From: Streptomyces sp. CA-210063
Lineage (GTDB): Bacteria > Actinomycetota > Actinomycetes > Streptomycetales > Streptomycetaceae
Length of the DNA stretch: 64,000 nt
Assembly (NCBI RefSeq): GCF_024612015.1
Contig: NZ_CP102512.1
Coordinates: 3,906,001-3,970,000 of the forward strand
Reading direction: 5' to 3'
In this document: piece by piece, positions 25,749-34,296 of the stretch
Position numbering within the stretch: the first letter of the stretch is position 1
Layout: every line of letters begins with the position of its first letter
Made by a program: the position numbers and the translations under genes
Notes under the pieces: generated by a model
Databases searched by the model: none
The model's input: only the letters and a program-made list of their open reading frames with translations
What the model was told of the DNA's origin: nothing

Positions 25749-27380
25749 CTACCTGAGCCGGAGTGCCTTCATCACCCTCAGGCTGCGGCTCATGAACTGC
25801 GCGTACTTCTCGTCGTCCATGCCGAGGGACGGGGCCATCGGCAGCAGGCGCTGGTGGGCGACCGTCTGGGCCTCCGTGTACTTGAGGATGCCCTCGGAGC
25901 CGTGGCGGCGGCCGAGGCCGGAGTCCTTCATGCCGCCCATGGGGGACTGGACGCTGCCGTAGGCGGAGGCGTAGCCCTCGTTGACGTTGACGGTGCCGGC
26001 GCGCACGCGGGAGGCGACCTCGCGGCCGCGGCGGCCGTCCTTGGTCCAGACGGAGGCGTTGAGGCCGTACGCGGTGGAGTTGGCCTCCGCGACGGCGGCG
26101 TCCTCGTCCTTGAAGCGGTAGATGGAGACGACGGGGCCGAAGGTCTCCTCCGTGCACACGGACATGGGTTCCGTGACGCCGTCGAGGATCGTGGGCTCGT
26201 AGAAGTAGGGGCCGATGTCGGGGCGGGCCACGCCGCCCGCGACGACCTTCGCGCCCTTCTCCACGGCCTCGTCGACGTGGCGGGTGACGGTCTCCAGTTG
26301 GCGGTCGCCCACGAGGGAGCCCATCTCGGCGCCGTACGCGAGGGACTTGCCGAGGCGCATGGCCTTGGTGCGGGCGGCGAAGCGCTCCAGGAAGGCGTCG
26401 GCGATGGACTCGTGGACGTACAGCCGCTCGATGGAGATGCAGAGTTGGCCGGCGGAGGAGAAACAGGCACGGACGGCGCCCGCCGCCGCCTTCTCTATGT
26501 CGGCGTCCTCCAGGACCAGCATCGCGTTCTTGCCGCCGAGTTCGAGGGAGACGCCGACCAGGCGGGCGGCGGCGCCCTGGGCGACCTCGCGGCCGGTACG
26601 GGTGGAGCCGGTGAAGGAGACGTAGTCGGCGCGCTTGACGACCTCGGGGCCGATGACCGGGCCCTCGCCGAGGACGACCTGGAAGACCTCGGCGGGCAGC
26701 CCGGCCTCGATGAGCAGGTCGCGGGCCCAGAGCGCGGTCAGGCAGGTCTCCGTGTCCGGCTTCATCACGACCGCGTTGCCCGCGACGAAGGCGGGGATGG
26801 CGTCGCCGACGGAGAGCTCGAGCGGGTAGTTCCAGGGGGCGATCTGGCCGATCACACCGCGCGGGTGGCGGAGTTCGGTGACCTTCGTGAGGGTCGGTAC
26901 GGCGCCTGCGTGCCGCTTCGGCTTCAGATAGAAGGGGGCCTTGCGGCCGTAGTGACGGGCGGCGACCGCGACGGCCTGGACCTCCTCGTGGGCGTGCAGA
27001 CGGGCCTTGCCGGTCTCCAGCTGGATGAGGTCGAGCACCTCGGCCTGACGTTCGAGGATCAGGTCGTGGAAGCGGAGGAGTACGGCGGCGCGCCGGCGCA
27101 CGGGCACCTGGGCCCAGACGGCCTGGGCGGCGCGGGCCAGCTCGTAGGCCTTCTCCACATCCTCGGGGGTGGACTCCGGCAGGTCGGCCAGCTTCTCGCC
27201 GGTGAACGGCGTGTGGTTGGCGGTCCGGCCGGAGCCGACCACGCCCTTGGTGAGCTGGGCGACCAGTTCGGGGGTGACCACATCGGCGGCGGTACGGGCG
27301 CCCTGCGGGGCTGCCGCGAGGGGGTTGGTGCCGGTCGTCCGTGCCGTGCCGGTCTTTTCGGGGGCCTGCGAGTCCGTCAT
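25749..27380 (-). CDS. NAD(P)-dependent aldehyde dehydrogenase, succinate-semialdehyde type
   Basis: A 543-residue aldehyde dehydrogenase. Visible are 'IAPWNYPLELSVGDAIPAF', 'FTGSTRTGREVAQ' for the cofactor, general base Glu280 in 'LELGGKNAM', catalytic Cys314 in 'SAGQLCISIERLYV' and 'EETFGPVVSIYRF'. The sequence is closest in my recall to GabD2-like succinate-semialdehyde dehydrogenases of actinobacteria. The ATG at 27380 has no ribosome site but TACCCT lies seven bases upstream, so it may be leaderless. It precedes the GMC oxidase gene by 106 bases. Confidence 0.9.
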   Translation of the reverse strand: MTDSQAPEKTGTARTTGTNPLAAAPQGARTAADVVTPELVAQLTKGVVGSGRTANHTPFTGEKLADLPESTPEDVEKAYELARAAQAVWAQVPVRRRAAVLLRFHDLILERQAEVLDLIQLETGKARLHAHEEVQAVAVAARHYGRKAPFYLKPKRHAGAVPTLTKVTELRHPRGVIGQIAPWNYPLELSVGDAIPAFVAGNAVVMKPDTETCLTALWARDLLIEAGLPAEVFQVVLGEGPVIGPEVVKRADYVSFTGSTRTGREVAQGAAARLVGVSLELGGKNAMLVLEDADIEKAAAGAVRACFSSAGQLCISIERLYVHESIADAFLERFAARTKAMRLGKSLAYGAEMGSLVGDRQLETVTRHVDEAVEKGAKVVAGGVARPDIGPYFYEPTILDGVTEPMSVCTEETFGPVVSIYRFKDEDAAVAEANSTAYGLNASVWTKDGRRGREVASRVRAGTVNVNEGYASAYGSVQSPMGGMKDSGLGRRHGSEGILKYTEAQTVAHQRLLPMAPSLGMDDEKYAQFMSRSLRVMKALRLR

Positions 27381-27609
27381 GACGCGCAGGGTATTCCGGA
27401 CCGGACGACTTTGGGTACCCGTCGGTAACAGGGTTTCACCTGGCGCACACACCATGCCAGTGATCGCTGGCAACGAAGTGGCTGATCAGCGCGTCGGGGG
27501 AAACCGTGCGTCCGCGAATGCGGCGTCGATCACTGCGCTCCGACCCTGCGTTCGGGCCCTTGCGTTCGGACCCTTGCGTTCCGATCCGTCGACCACGGCT
27601 GTCCGGCTT

Positions 27610-29391
27610 TCAGCCGCTTCCGTACCCGCCGATCCTCAGCCGGTCCCGCGCTCCCTTGAACACCGCCGTGCCCTTCTTCTCGTCCGCCGTTCCCTTCGGC
27701 ATGTCCACGCGCAGTTCGTACATCCGGCGGTCGTCGGTGCGGACGATCAGCTCCATGACGCGGGTGGGCGTGCCGTCCTGGTAGTGGGTGGTGTCGGCGA
27801 GGACGGCCTCCTGGTCGTGGAAGCTCGTGGTGGTGTAGTTCGCCGTCGCCTTCACGTCGCGCGCCACGATGTCCGTGGCGTTCTTGGCCTGTTCCATGGG
27901 CGAGGCGGGCGCCTCGTCCCACTGCGTCAGCCGTACCCGGATGACCTCCTCGCCCTCGTAGGCGACCGTGCGCGGCCGGTCGTCCTCGCCGTCCTGGGCG
28001 CGGAGCCGTTCGTACACGGCGGGGAGGGAGAGGACGGCGTCCATGGCCTTCTCCTCATGGGGGATCCAGCGGACGCTCGCCGTGGGGCCGGGGCCGGAGC
28101 CGGTGGCGACGGGGTCGGAGACCGGCTCGGTGTCCTCGCGGGCGAGCGAGGTGCCGAGCCAGACTCCGCCGCCGGCGAGCAGGGCGCCGGTGAGGGCGGC
28201 GGTCAGGATGAGCCGGCCGGTACGGCGGCCTGGGCTGGGGCGGCCTGTACTGGGGTGGCCTGGGCTGGGGCGGCCTGTACTGGGGTGGCCTGGGCTGGGG
28301 CGGCCTGCGCTGGGCTGGCCTGGGCTGGGGTGGCCTGCGCTGGGCTGGCCTTTGGCGTGGGCCGTGCCATGAGCTGTGCCGAGCCGTACCGTCCGGGAGT
28401 CGTCGCGCGGCTGCGGTAATTCGGCGGGTGCCGGGTCCTCCGCGACCCGCACCTCCACCGCTTGGTCCTCTGTCACCTGGGCCGGCGCGCCCGGTGGGGG
28501 CGCGGGCCGACCCGCCACCGCCTCCAGCACCGCCCTCACCTCGTCGGCCTCGGGGCGGGCCGCCGGGTCCTTGGCGAGGAGGCGGAGGATCAGGGGCCCG
28601 AGTGGGCCCGCCCGTTCGGGTTGCGGGGGCTCGGTGGAGAGGATCGCGGCGAGGGTGGACTCCAGGGTCGTACGGCGGAAGGGGGACCAGCCCTCGACGG
28701 CGGCGTAGAGGAGGACGCCGAGGGACCACAGGTCGGAGGGCGGGCCCGCCGTGCGGTCCGACATGCGCTCGGGGGCGACGAACTCGATCGAGCCGACGAA
28801 CTCACCGCTCACGGTGAGGGATTCCTCGCCCTGGACGTGGGCGATACCGAAGTCGGTGAGGACGACGCGGCCGTGCGGGCCGAGGAGGACGTTGGCCGGT
28901 TTGACGTCGCGGTGGACGATCCCGACGCCGTGCGCGGCGTGCAGCGCGCCGACGACGGCGAGGCCGATCCGGGCGGACTCGGCGGGGGTGAGGGCGCCGC
29001 GTCGGAGCAGTTCGTGGAGGGACTCGCCGCGGACCCACTCCATGACGATCCAGGGGTGGCCGTCCTCGATGACGACGTCGTGGATGGTGACGGCGGACGG
29101 GTGGTCGACGCGGGCGGCGGCGCGCGCCTCGCGGTAGAGGCGGTTGGCGGCGCGTTGCCGGTGCTCGTTCTCCGGGCCGCCGTCCGGGTGCGCCGGGTCC
29201 ACGGGGTCGCCCGGGTCGCCCGGCAACCTGGGCTGTTTGACGGCGACTTCGCGCTCCACGAGTTCGTCGACGGCCTTCCATACAGTGCCCATGCCGCCGG
29301 AGCCGATGCGCTCGGTGAGGCGGTAGCGGCCGCCGACCAAGCGACTGCCGTACGGGGGTGCGTCGTGCGGATGTTCGCCGTCGTCGCTCAT
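27610..29391 (-). CDS. Ser/Thr protein kinase A (transmembrane)
   Basis: A 593-residue Hanks-type kinase. It has the glycine loop 'IGSGGMGTVWKA', Lys52, the catalytic loop 'HRDVKPANVLL' (Asp162, Asn167), Asp180 in 'TDFGIAH' and 'APERM'. After the kinase (to about 295) come a Pro-rich linker with eight five-residue repeats (about 348-387), one membrane span (393-416) and an outer domain of about 175 residues. It has no PASTA repeats. All catalytic residues are intact. TAGTGA just upstream and no ribosome site suggest a leaderless mRNA. First of the same-strand kinase group; targets unknown. Confidence 0.95.
   Translation of the reverse strand: MSDDGEHPHDAPPYGSRLVGGRYRLTERIGSGGMGTVWKAVDELVEREVAVKQPRLPGDPGDPVDPAHPDGGPENEHRQRAANRLYREARAAARVDHPSAVTIHDVVIEDGHPWIVMEWVRGESLHELLRRGALTPAESARIGLAVVGALHAAHGVGIVHRDVKPANVLLGPHGRVVLTDFGIAHVQGEESLTVSGEFVGSIEFVAPERMSDRTAGPPSDLWSLGVLLYAAVEGWSPFRRTTLESTLAAILSTEPPQPERAGPLGPLILRLLAKDPAARPEADEVRAVLEAVAGRPAPPPGAPAQVTEDQAVEVRVAEDPAPAELPQPRDDSRTVRLGTAHGTAHAKGQPSAGHPSPGQPSAGRPSPGHPSTGRPSPGHPSTGRPSPGRRTGRLILTAALTGALLAGGGVWLGTSLAREDTEPVSDPVATGSGPGPTASVRWIPHEEKAMDAVLSLPAVYERLRAQDGEDDRPRTVAYEGEEVIRVRLTQWDEAPASPMEQAKNATDIVARDVKATANYTTTSFHDQEAVLADTTHYQDGTPTRVMELIVRTDDRRMYELRVDMPKGTADEKKGTAVFKGARDRLRIGGYGSG
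28227..28346 (-). repeat. 15-bp tandem repeat encoding the kinase A linker
   Basis: Eight copies of a 15-bp unit (GGCCTGGGCTGGGGC and variants) in an alternating 30-bp pattern, encoding Gly-X-Pro-Ser-X pentapeptides just inside the membrane span. Confidence 0.85.
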
Positions 29392-29459
29392 GCCACATCA
29401 CTACCGTGCGGGAGCGGAGCTTGTCGATGTACCGCCCAGTAGGCCGAACGGCCGTCGTC

Positions 29460-29709
29460 AGCGGCCGGGCCGGGCCGGACTGAGATCGGGCCGGACCTGG
29501 ATCGGATCGGGGTCGGGGTCGGGGTCGGGCCAGGCCGGGCCGATCGGGGCCGGATCTGGGCCAGACCAGGCCGGACCCGGATCGGGTCGGGCCGATCCGG
29601 GCCAGACGGGACCGGACCAGGCCAGACCGGGCCGGGCCGAGCGGGGTGCCGGGCCAGACCAGACCGGGCCAGCCCGGGCGGGGTGCCGGGCCAGGCCAGA
29701 CCAGACCGG
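29460..29709. repeat. degenerate GGGCC-AGACC minisatellite
   Basis: The gap between kinase A and the DAG-kinase gene is almost wholly made of short imperfect repeats (GGCCGGGCC, CCAGACCAG, GGTCGG), with a longer direct repeat of CGGGGTGCCGGGCCAG near 29640 and 29680. No gene is present. Confidence 0.7.
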
Positions 29710-31101
29710 CTAACGCCTCCGGCTCCACCACTCCTGTACCCACCCGTACCGTTCGCGGTGCTTGGGCAGGGCCGTGCGGCCGACGGCGGCGGCGAGTTTG
29801 CGCAACCGGCGCCAGTCCAGGGGCGGTTTGGGCTCGGGGACGCCGGGGCGGTCGCGGGGGACGCGGACGCGCAGGGCCTTCCGCGAGAGCCGGCAGTGGA
29901 CGGGGGTGGGCAGGACGAGGGCCTCGCCGTCGACGCCGACCTCGATCTCCGGCCGGTCGGCCTCGACGACGATCTCGTCGGCGATGAGCAGGCTGAGCCC
30001 GGGGGCGTTCGGGCCGAGGACCAGTCCGGCGGCCTCGGCGGCGCTGTCGACGCGGATGCCGACGACGCCCAGCACCCCGGCGTCGAGCCGCTCGCGGCGG
30101 CCGAGGCCGACGAGGTCGTCGCTGCGGTAGACGTTGTTGCTGACGAGGACGGCCTGGGGCGCGTCGATGACGGCGTCCCCGATGCGGGCGGTGAGGCGCG
30201 GGCCCCGCTGGTGCGTGAGCAGTTCGGGCAGCAGTTCCAGGGTGGTGCGGACCTTGTCCCCGCGGTACGCGGGGCTCTGCACGACGGCGGCGTACGCGCC
30301 GAAGCTGGCGTTGTTGACGAAGGGGTGGCCGCTCGCGTAGCCGAGGTCGACATGGAGTTCGACGCCCTTGTCGGTGAGGGCGTCGAGGCAGGCGGCGGGG
30401 TTGTCACGGTCGAGCCCGAGGTCCATGGCGAAGTGGTTGCGGGTGCCGGCGGAGATGACGAGGAGGGGCACGTCGTACGCCGCCGCGATGGCGGCGACCT
30501 GGGCCTGGGTGCCGTCGCCGCCGGCGACGCCGAGCAGGTCGGCGCCGCTGCGGACGGCGTCCCGGGCCAGTACGGCGACGTCCTCGTGGTGCGCGGGGTC
30601 GAGCAGATGGACCGTGGCGCCGAGGCGTTCGGCCTTCTCCTTCAGCCGGAAACGCTCGACCTTTCCGCCCCCGGACCTGGGGTTCATGATGAGGAAGGGG
30701 CGCGTGGGGGCGGGGGCGCGGTGTTCCGGGACATGCACCTGGTGGGACTTGGTGCTGCTGAGGGCGAACTTCCCGGACCAGACGGCGGTGCCCCACAGGG
30801 CGGCGGACACGACCACCACCCAGAGCAGGTTGACGGCGGCGAACCACCAGATGACGCCGACCGGCGCCGCCACGGCCAGCGCGCCCGCCGCGATCCGGGC
30901 GGCGCCCCGGCGGGTCAGCACCCACCACAGCGAGGCGACGGTGAGGCCGACGCCCAGGACGACCCCGGCGACGAGCAGGAGGCTCGCCTCGCGTGCGAAG
31001 CCGAGCGGCAGCAGTATGGCGAGTGCCGCACAGCCGAGTGCGGCCCTGGCCGCCCAGCGCTGTCTGGCGTGAGCCCGCACGTCCAGGTGTTCGATGCCCA
31101 C
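29710..31101 (-). CDS. diacylglycerol-kinase-family lipid kinase
   Basis: A 463-residue protein with three or four N-terminal membrane spans (about 22-115) and a DAGK catalytic domain: 'FLIMNPRSGGGK' for nucleotide binding, 'GVAGGDGTQAQVA' (GGDGT loop) and 'VISAGTRNHFAMDLGL'. The family phosphorylates diacylglycerol or related lipids at the membrane; membrane spans fused before the kinase are a common Streptomyces arrangement. The GTG at 31101 is preceded by GAAGGG nine bases away; an ATG at 31143 lacks a ribosome site. It sits inside the Ser/Thr kinase cluster; whether the lipid feeds the kinases is a guess. Confidence 0.9.
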   Translation of the reverse strand: MGIEHLDVRAHARQRWAARAALGCAALAILLPLGFAREASLLLVAGVVLGVGLTVASLWWVLTRRGAARIAAGALAVAAPVGVIWWFAAVNLLWVVVVSAALWGTAVWSGKFALSSTKSHQVHVPEHRAPAPTRPFLIMNPRSGGGKVERFRLKEKAERLGATVHLLDPAHHEDVAVLARDAVRSGADLLGVAGGDGTQAQVAAIAAAYDVPLLVISAGTRNHFAMDLGLDRDNPAACLDALTDKGVELHVDLGYASGHPFVNNASFGAYAAVVQSPAYRGDKVRTTLELLPELLTHQRGPRLTARIGDAVIDAPQAVLVSNNVYRSDDLVGLGRRERLDAGVLGVVGIRVDSAAEAAGLVLGPNAPGLSLLIADEIVVEADRPEIEVGVDGEALVLPTPVHCRLSRKALRVRVPRDRPGVPEPKPPLDWRRLRKLAAAVGRTALPKHRERYGWVQEWWSRRR

Positions 31102-31295
31102 GCTCGCTCGCCCTTCGCGCCGATCATGCACTTGACACGGCATGTTAGGTCCAGGGGGCCGGACAAAGCGATGGTCATCGGGGAGCCGGACTCCCGGGGG
31201 GCGTCGCCCGGCTGATGGCGACGTTCGCACAAGTCATCCACGACCCCACCAAGGTGTCCGAGCCGGAAATTGCAGACCAACTCCGGGGACCCGGT

Positions 31296-31325
31296 TTACG
31301 GTCGTTCGAGCGGGCCGCCTATAGT
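31296..31325 (+). promoter_or_regulatory. promoter of the secreted hydrolase gene
   Basis: TTACGG (31296-31301) and TATAGT (31320-31325), 18 bases apart, about 118 bases before the GTG start. TATAGT is one base from the consensus -10 sequence. Confidence 0.5.
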
Positions 31326-31442
31326 CCGGTTGCTCACGCAAGCAGGCCTTGTGAGCGCTCCCCACGCTGTGGACGTCTCGGTCGGATCCCGTGCCCGGGG
31401 ACGACGTCGCCTGCCGTCACGTCACTCGAAGGGCAGGTAGCC

Positions 31443-32348
31443 GTGCGTCGGCTCTGGGGTTGTCTCATTCTCTGCGCCGCGATCGTCGCGGCCCTCCTCG
31501 TCACCGACTCGCGCGACAGCGAGGCGGCCGACCGTCACGAGACCACGTACTCCTACGGCTCCCACACCCGGCAGACCCTCGACGCCTACTGGAACGCCGC
31601 AGGTGAGGAGCGGGACAGGGGACAGCCGGGGATCGTCATCCTGCACGGCGGCCACTGGCACGAGGACACCGGCTGGGCCACCTGGTCGCGCACCTTCGCG
31701 GACGCCGGGTACGCCGTCTTCGACGTCGACTACCGGCTGAATGTCGACGCTCCCTGGCCGGCCCAGCGAACCGACGCGCTGTCCGCGCTGGACTGGATAC
31801 GCGACCACGCCGCCGACTTCGACCTCGACACCAACCGGCTGGTGCTCCTGGGCTCCTCCTCCGGCGGCCAGATAGCCACCACCGTCGCGACCTACCGCTC
31901 CGGCGCCTACCGCGTCGACGGCGTGGTGGCGCTGTCGCCCGTGAACTCCCCCTACCGCGCCTGGCAGGACGGCAACGCCGCCACCGCGACCGACAGGCAG
32001 CGCAAACTCCGCGACAACGCCGTCATCCTGGCGCGCTGTTCCCCGGACGCGGCGGACACCGACACCTCCGCGCACCCGGGCTGCCGGGACACCTGGAACG
32101 ACATGTCCGCCAAGAGCCGTGCCTCCGGCGGCGACGACGCCCCCATGTATCTGCTCCACTCCGCGGGCGACCTCGTGCCCGTCCAGCACTCGCTCGACCT
32201 CGAAGCGGCCGAGGAGACCGACCACAACATGCCCGCCAATGGGATAACGGTGGAGACGGTGCCCGGTTCCTCGCACGGCGGAGCACTGTTGGACGAGCCG
32301 GAGGTGGCCGATCGGGTCATGGCCTGGATCGCCGAGAGGACGTACTGA
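31443..32348 (+). CDS. secreted alpha/beta hydrolase
   Basis: A 301-residue alpha/beta hydrolase with an N-terminal signal peptide or anchor (about 5-22). The oxyanion motif is 'ILHGGHWH', the nucleophile elbow 'GSSSGGQIA', and a terminal 'SSHGGALLDEPEV' supplies the His. The HGG form is typical of carboxylesterase and acetylesterase-like enzymes of the BD-FAE type. Two extra Cys ('ILARCSPDA', 'HPGCRDTW') may form a disulphide outside the cell. GTG at 31443 follows GGCAGG. It runs opposite to the flanking kinase genes, so it may be an insertion in the cluster or a partner of it. Confidence 0.88.
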   Translation: MRRLWGCLILCAAIVAALLVTDSRDSEAADRHETTYSYGSHTRQTLDAYWNAAGEERDRGQPGIVILHGGHWHEDTGWATWSRTFADAGYAVFDVDYRLNVDAPWPAQRTDALSALDWIRDHAADFDLDTNRLVLLGSSSGGQIATTVATYRSGAYRVDGVVALSPVNSPYRAWQDGNAATATDRQRKLRDNAVILARCSPDAADTDTSAHPGCRDTWNDMSAKSRASGGDDAPMYLLHSAGDLVPVQHSLDLEAAEETDHNMPANGITVETVPGSSHGGALLDEPEVADRVMAWIAERTY

Positions 32349-32358
32349 CACCACTGAG

Positions 32359-32508
32359 ACCGATGGACTGGTCTGGGTCCTCTTCCCGCACCCCTCCCCC
32401 GACGCCGAACCCCTCCGCCTCGGACGGCTCTTCGACGACGTCGTGGACGGCAAGGACACCGCCAAGTACCCGGCGATCACCATGACTGCTCCTGAGACGC
32501 GCCCCTGA
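32359..32508 (+). pseudogene. short orphan coding remnant
   Basis: About 50 codons with strong third-position G/C read TDGLVWVLFPHPSPD and onwards to 'KDTAKYPAITMTAPETRP' and TGA at 32506-32508, but have no start codon and begin just after the hydrolase stop in another frame. It looks like the tail of a lost gene. A 13-bp direct repeat (TGAGACGCGCCCC) spans its end. The origin is unrecognised. Confidence 0.4.
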
Positions 32509-32530
32509 GACGCGCCCCTCTGAGACCGGC

Positions 32531-34204
32531 CTACATCACGTCGATCTTCAGGTTCGCGATGGCCGTACGCGCGATCTCGCGCCCCTGCTCGGTGAAGTGC
32601 CCCTTGCCCGGATAGTCGATCCAGACCCGGTACATGTCGCCGTTGCTCGCCCGGTAGTACAGCAGCCGTGCCTCACGCAGACGCGGGGCCTGGGTGTCCG
32701 TGGTCGTGTAGACGATGGTGTTCTCGGCGGCCTCGCGGTCCTGGAACTTCGCCTCCTGCGGCCGCCCCTCGGGCCCGGGGTCGTCGGCGATGTCCAGGGT
32801 GTACTCGCCGTCCTTGACCAGTTCCCAGTCGGCGTACGCCTTGTCCAGCGCGACGCCCGGTATCTCGTTCTCCTTGTCGTCCTTCTTGATGTCCCGGTCG
32901 ACGTTGATCCGGACCAGCCCGCTCGGGTCGCTGTACTGCGCGAACGTCCCGTCGGTGTCGTCCGGCTCGAACTCGTCCTTGACGAAGTCCCGGGGCACGC
33001 CGATGCTCGCGGCGACCTTCGTGCCGAGGTCCCGTTCCTTCCAGCCCTCCGGCAGGGGCCCCGCGAAGGGGTCGGCGATCACCAGGTACGCCGTCACGGC
33101 CGCCGCGACGACCACCGCGCCGAGCCCGGCGAACGTCTTGGCACCGACACGGATGCCCTTGCCGGTCTCGGCCGGGGGCCCGGCGACCTGGTGGACGACC
33201 TGGGTGGGGACGGGGGCCGGCGGGTTCGCGGCCGTCTCCAGCAGTTCGCGGACGCGGGCGGCGGTCGGGCGGCGCGCGGGGTCCTTCTGCAACAGGCCGT
33301 TGATGGCCTCGGCCAGCGGGCCCGTGGCGGAGGCGGGCGCCGCGGGCGTGGCGTTGAGCACGGACTGCAGGGTCGCGGGCGTGTTGCTGCGGCGGAAGGG
33401 CGACACGCCCTCCGTGGCGGCATAGAGGACGACGCCGAGGGACCAGAGGTCCGAGGCGGGGCCGGGCCGCTGGCCCAGCACGCGCTCGGGGGCGATGTAC
33501 TCGGGCGAGCCGACGAAACCGCCGGTGTCCGTCAGATTGGTCTCGCCCTCGATCTGGGCGATGCCGAAGTCGGTGAGGACGACCCTGTCGTGGCTGCCGA
33601 GGAGGACGTTGTCCGGCTTGACGTCACGGTGCAGGATGCCGGCGGCGTGCGCGGCCTCCAGCGCGCCGAGCACATCGAGTCCGATTCTCGCCGCGTCACG
33701 CACCCCGAGGGTGCCCTCCTGGAGCGCGTCGCCCAGCGAACGCCCCCGTACCAGCTCCATCACGATCCACGGCTGGCCGTCCACGACCGCCACATCGTGC
33801 ACGTTCACGACCGACGGATGATCGAGTCTGGCTGCCGCACGGGCCTCACGGCGCATCCGCTCGAAGGCGTTGGCCCGTTCACGTTCGGGAAGATGGTCCG
33901 GTATGCGGGGCTCCTTGACGGCGACCTCACGATCCACCGTCTCGTCCTTGGCCCGCCATACCGTGCCCATACCGCCATGCCCGAGCTTGGCCAGCAGCCG
34001 GTAACGGCCCGCGATGAGCCGCCCGGCACCGGGATCCTGCGGGGGCTGCGGCGACGGCGCCGCCGGTTGCGCGACCACTTGCGTCGGCTGCGCGTACGGA
34101 TTCCCCGGGTACGGCCCACCCGGCTGCGGAGGTTGCAGTCCGAAACTCGTCGGCTCATCCGGTCCGTAGCCGGATCCGTAAGGGGCGCCCCCGTTGCTGC
34201 TCAT
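32531..34204 (-). CDS. Ser/Thr protein kinase B (transmembrane)
   Basis: A 557-residue kinase with an unusual 60-residue N-terminal Gly/Pro/Tyr/Gln tail before the kinase domain (about 67-330). The glycine loop is 'LGHGGMGTVWRA', with Lys97, Asp194 in 'HRDVKPDNVLL' and Asp212 in 'TDFGIAQ'. One span (about 375-395) leads to an outer domain of about 160 residues beginning 'LPEGWKERDLG'. It is active by motif. The gene is 92 bases downstream of kinase C on the same strand, so an operon is likely. No ribosome site is obvious. Confidence 0.95.
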   Translation of the reverse strand: MSSNGGAPYGSGYGPDEPTSFGLQPPQPGGPYPGNPYAQPTQVVAQPAAPSPQPPQDPGAGRLIAGRYRLLAKLGHGGMGTVWRAKDETVDREVAVKEPRIPDHLPERERANAFERMRREARAAARLDHPSVVNVHDVAVVDGQPWIVMELVRGRSLGDALQEGTLGVRDAARIGLDVLGALEAAHAAGILHRDVKPDNVLLGSHDRVVLTDFGIAQIEGETNLTDTGGFVGSPEYIAPERVLGQRPGPASDLWSLGVVLYAATEGVSPFRRSNTPATLQSVLNATPAAPASATGPLAEAINGLLQKDPARRPTAARVRELLETAANPPAPVPTQVVHQVAGPPAETGKGIRVGAKTFAGLGAVVVAAAVTAYLVIADPFAGPLPEGWKERDLGTKVAASIGVPRDFVKDEFEPDDTDGTFAQYSDPSGLVRINVDRDIKKDDKENEIPGVALDKAYADWELVKDGEYTLDIADDPGPEGRPQEAKFQDREAAENTIVYTTTDTQAPRLREARLLYYRASNGDMYRVWIDYPGKGHFTEQGREIARTAIANLKIDVM

Positions 34205-34296
34205 GCGTTCATCTGTATCGCGACAAGCGCTCGGACATCCACCCCCGTCGCTTTCCGGTCACAGACCCGTGACGCGGAACGCCACTTATCTCCGCT

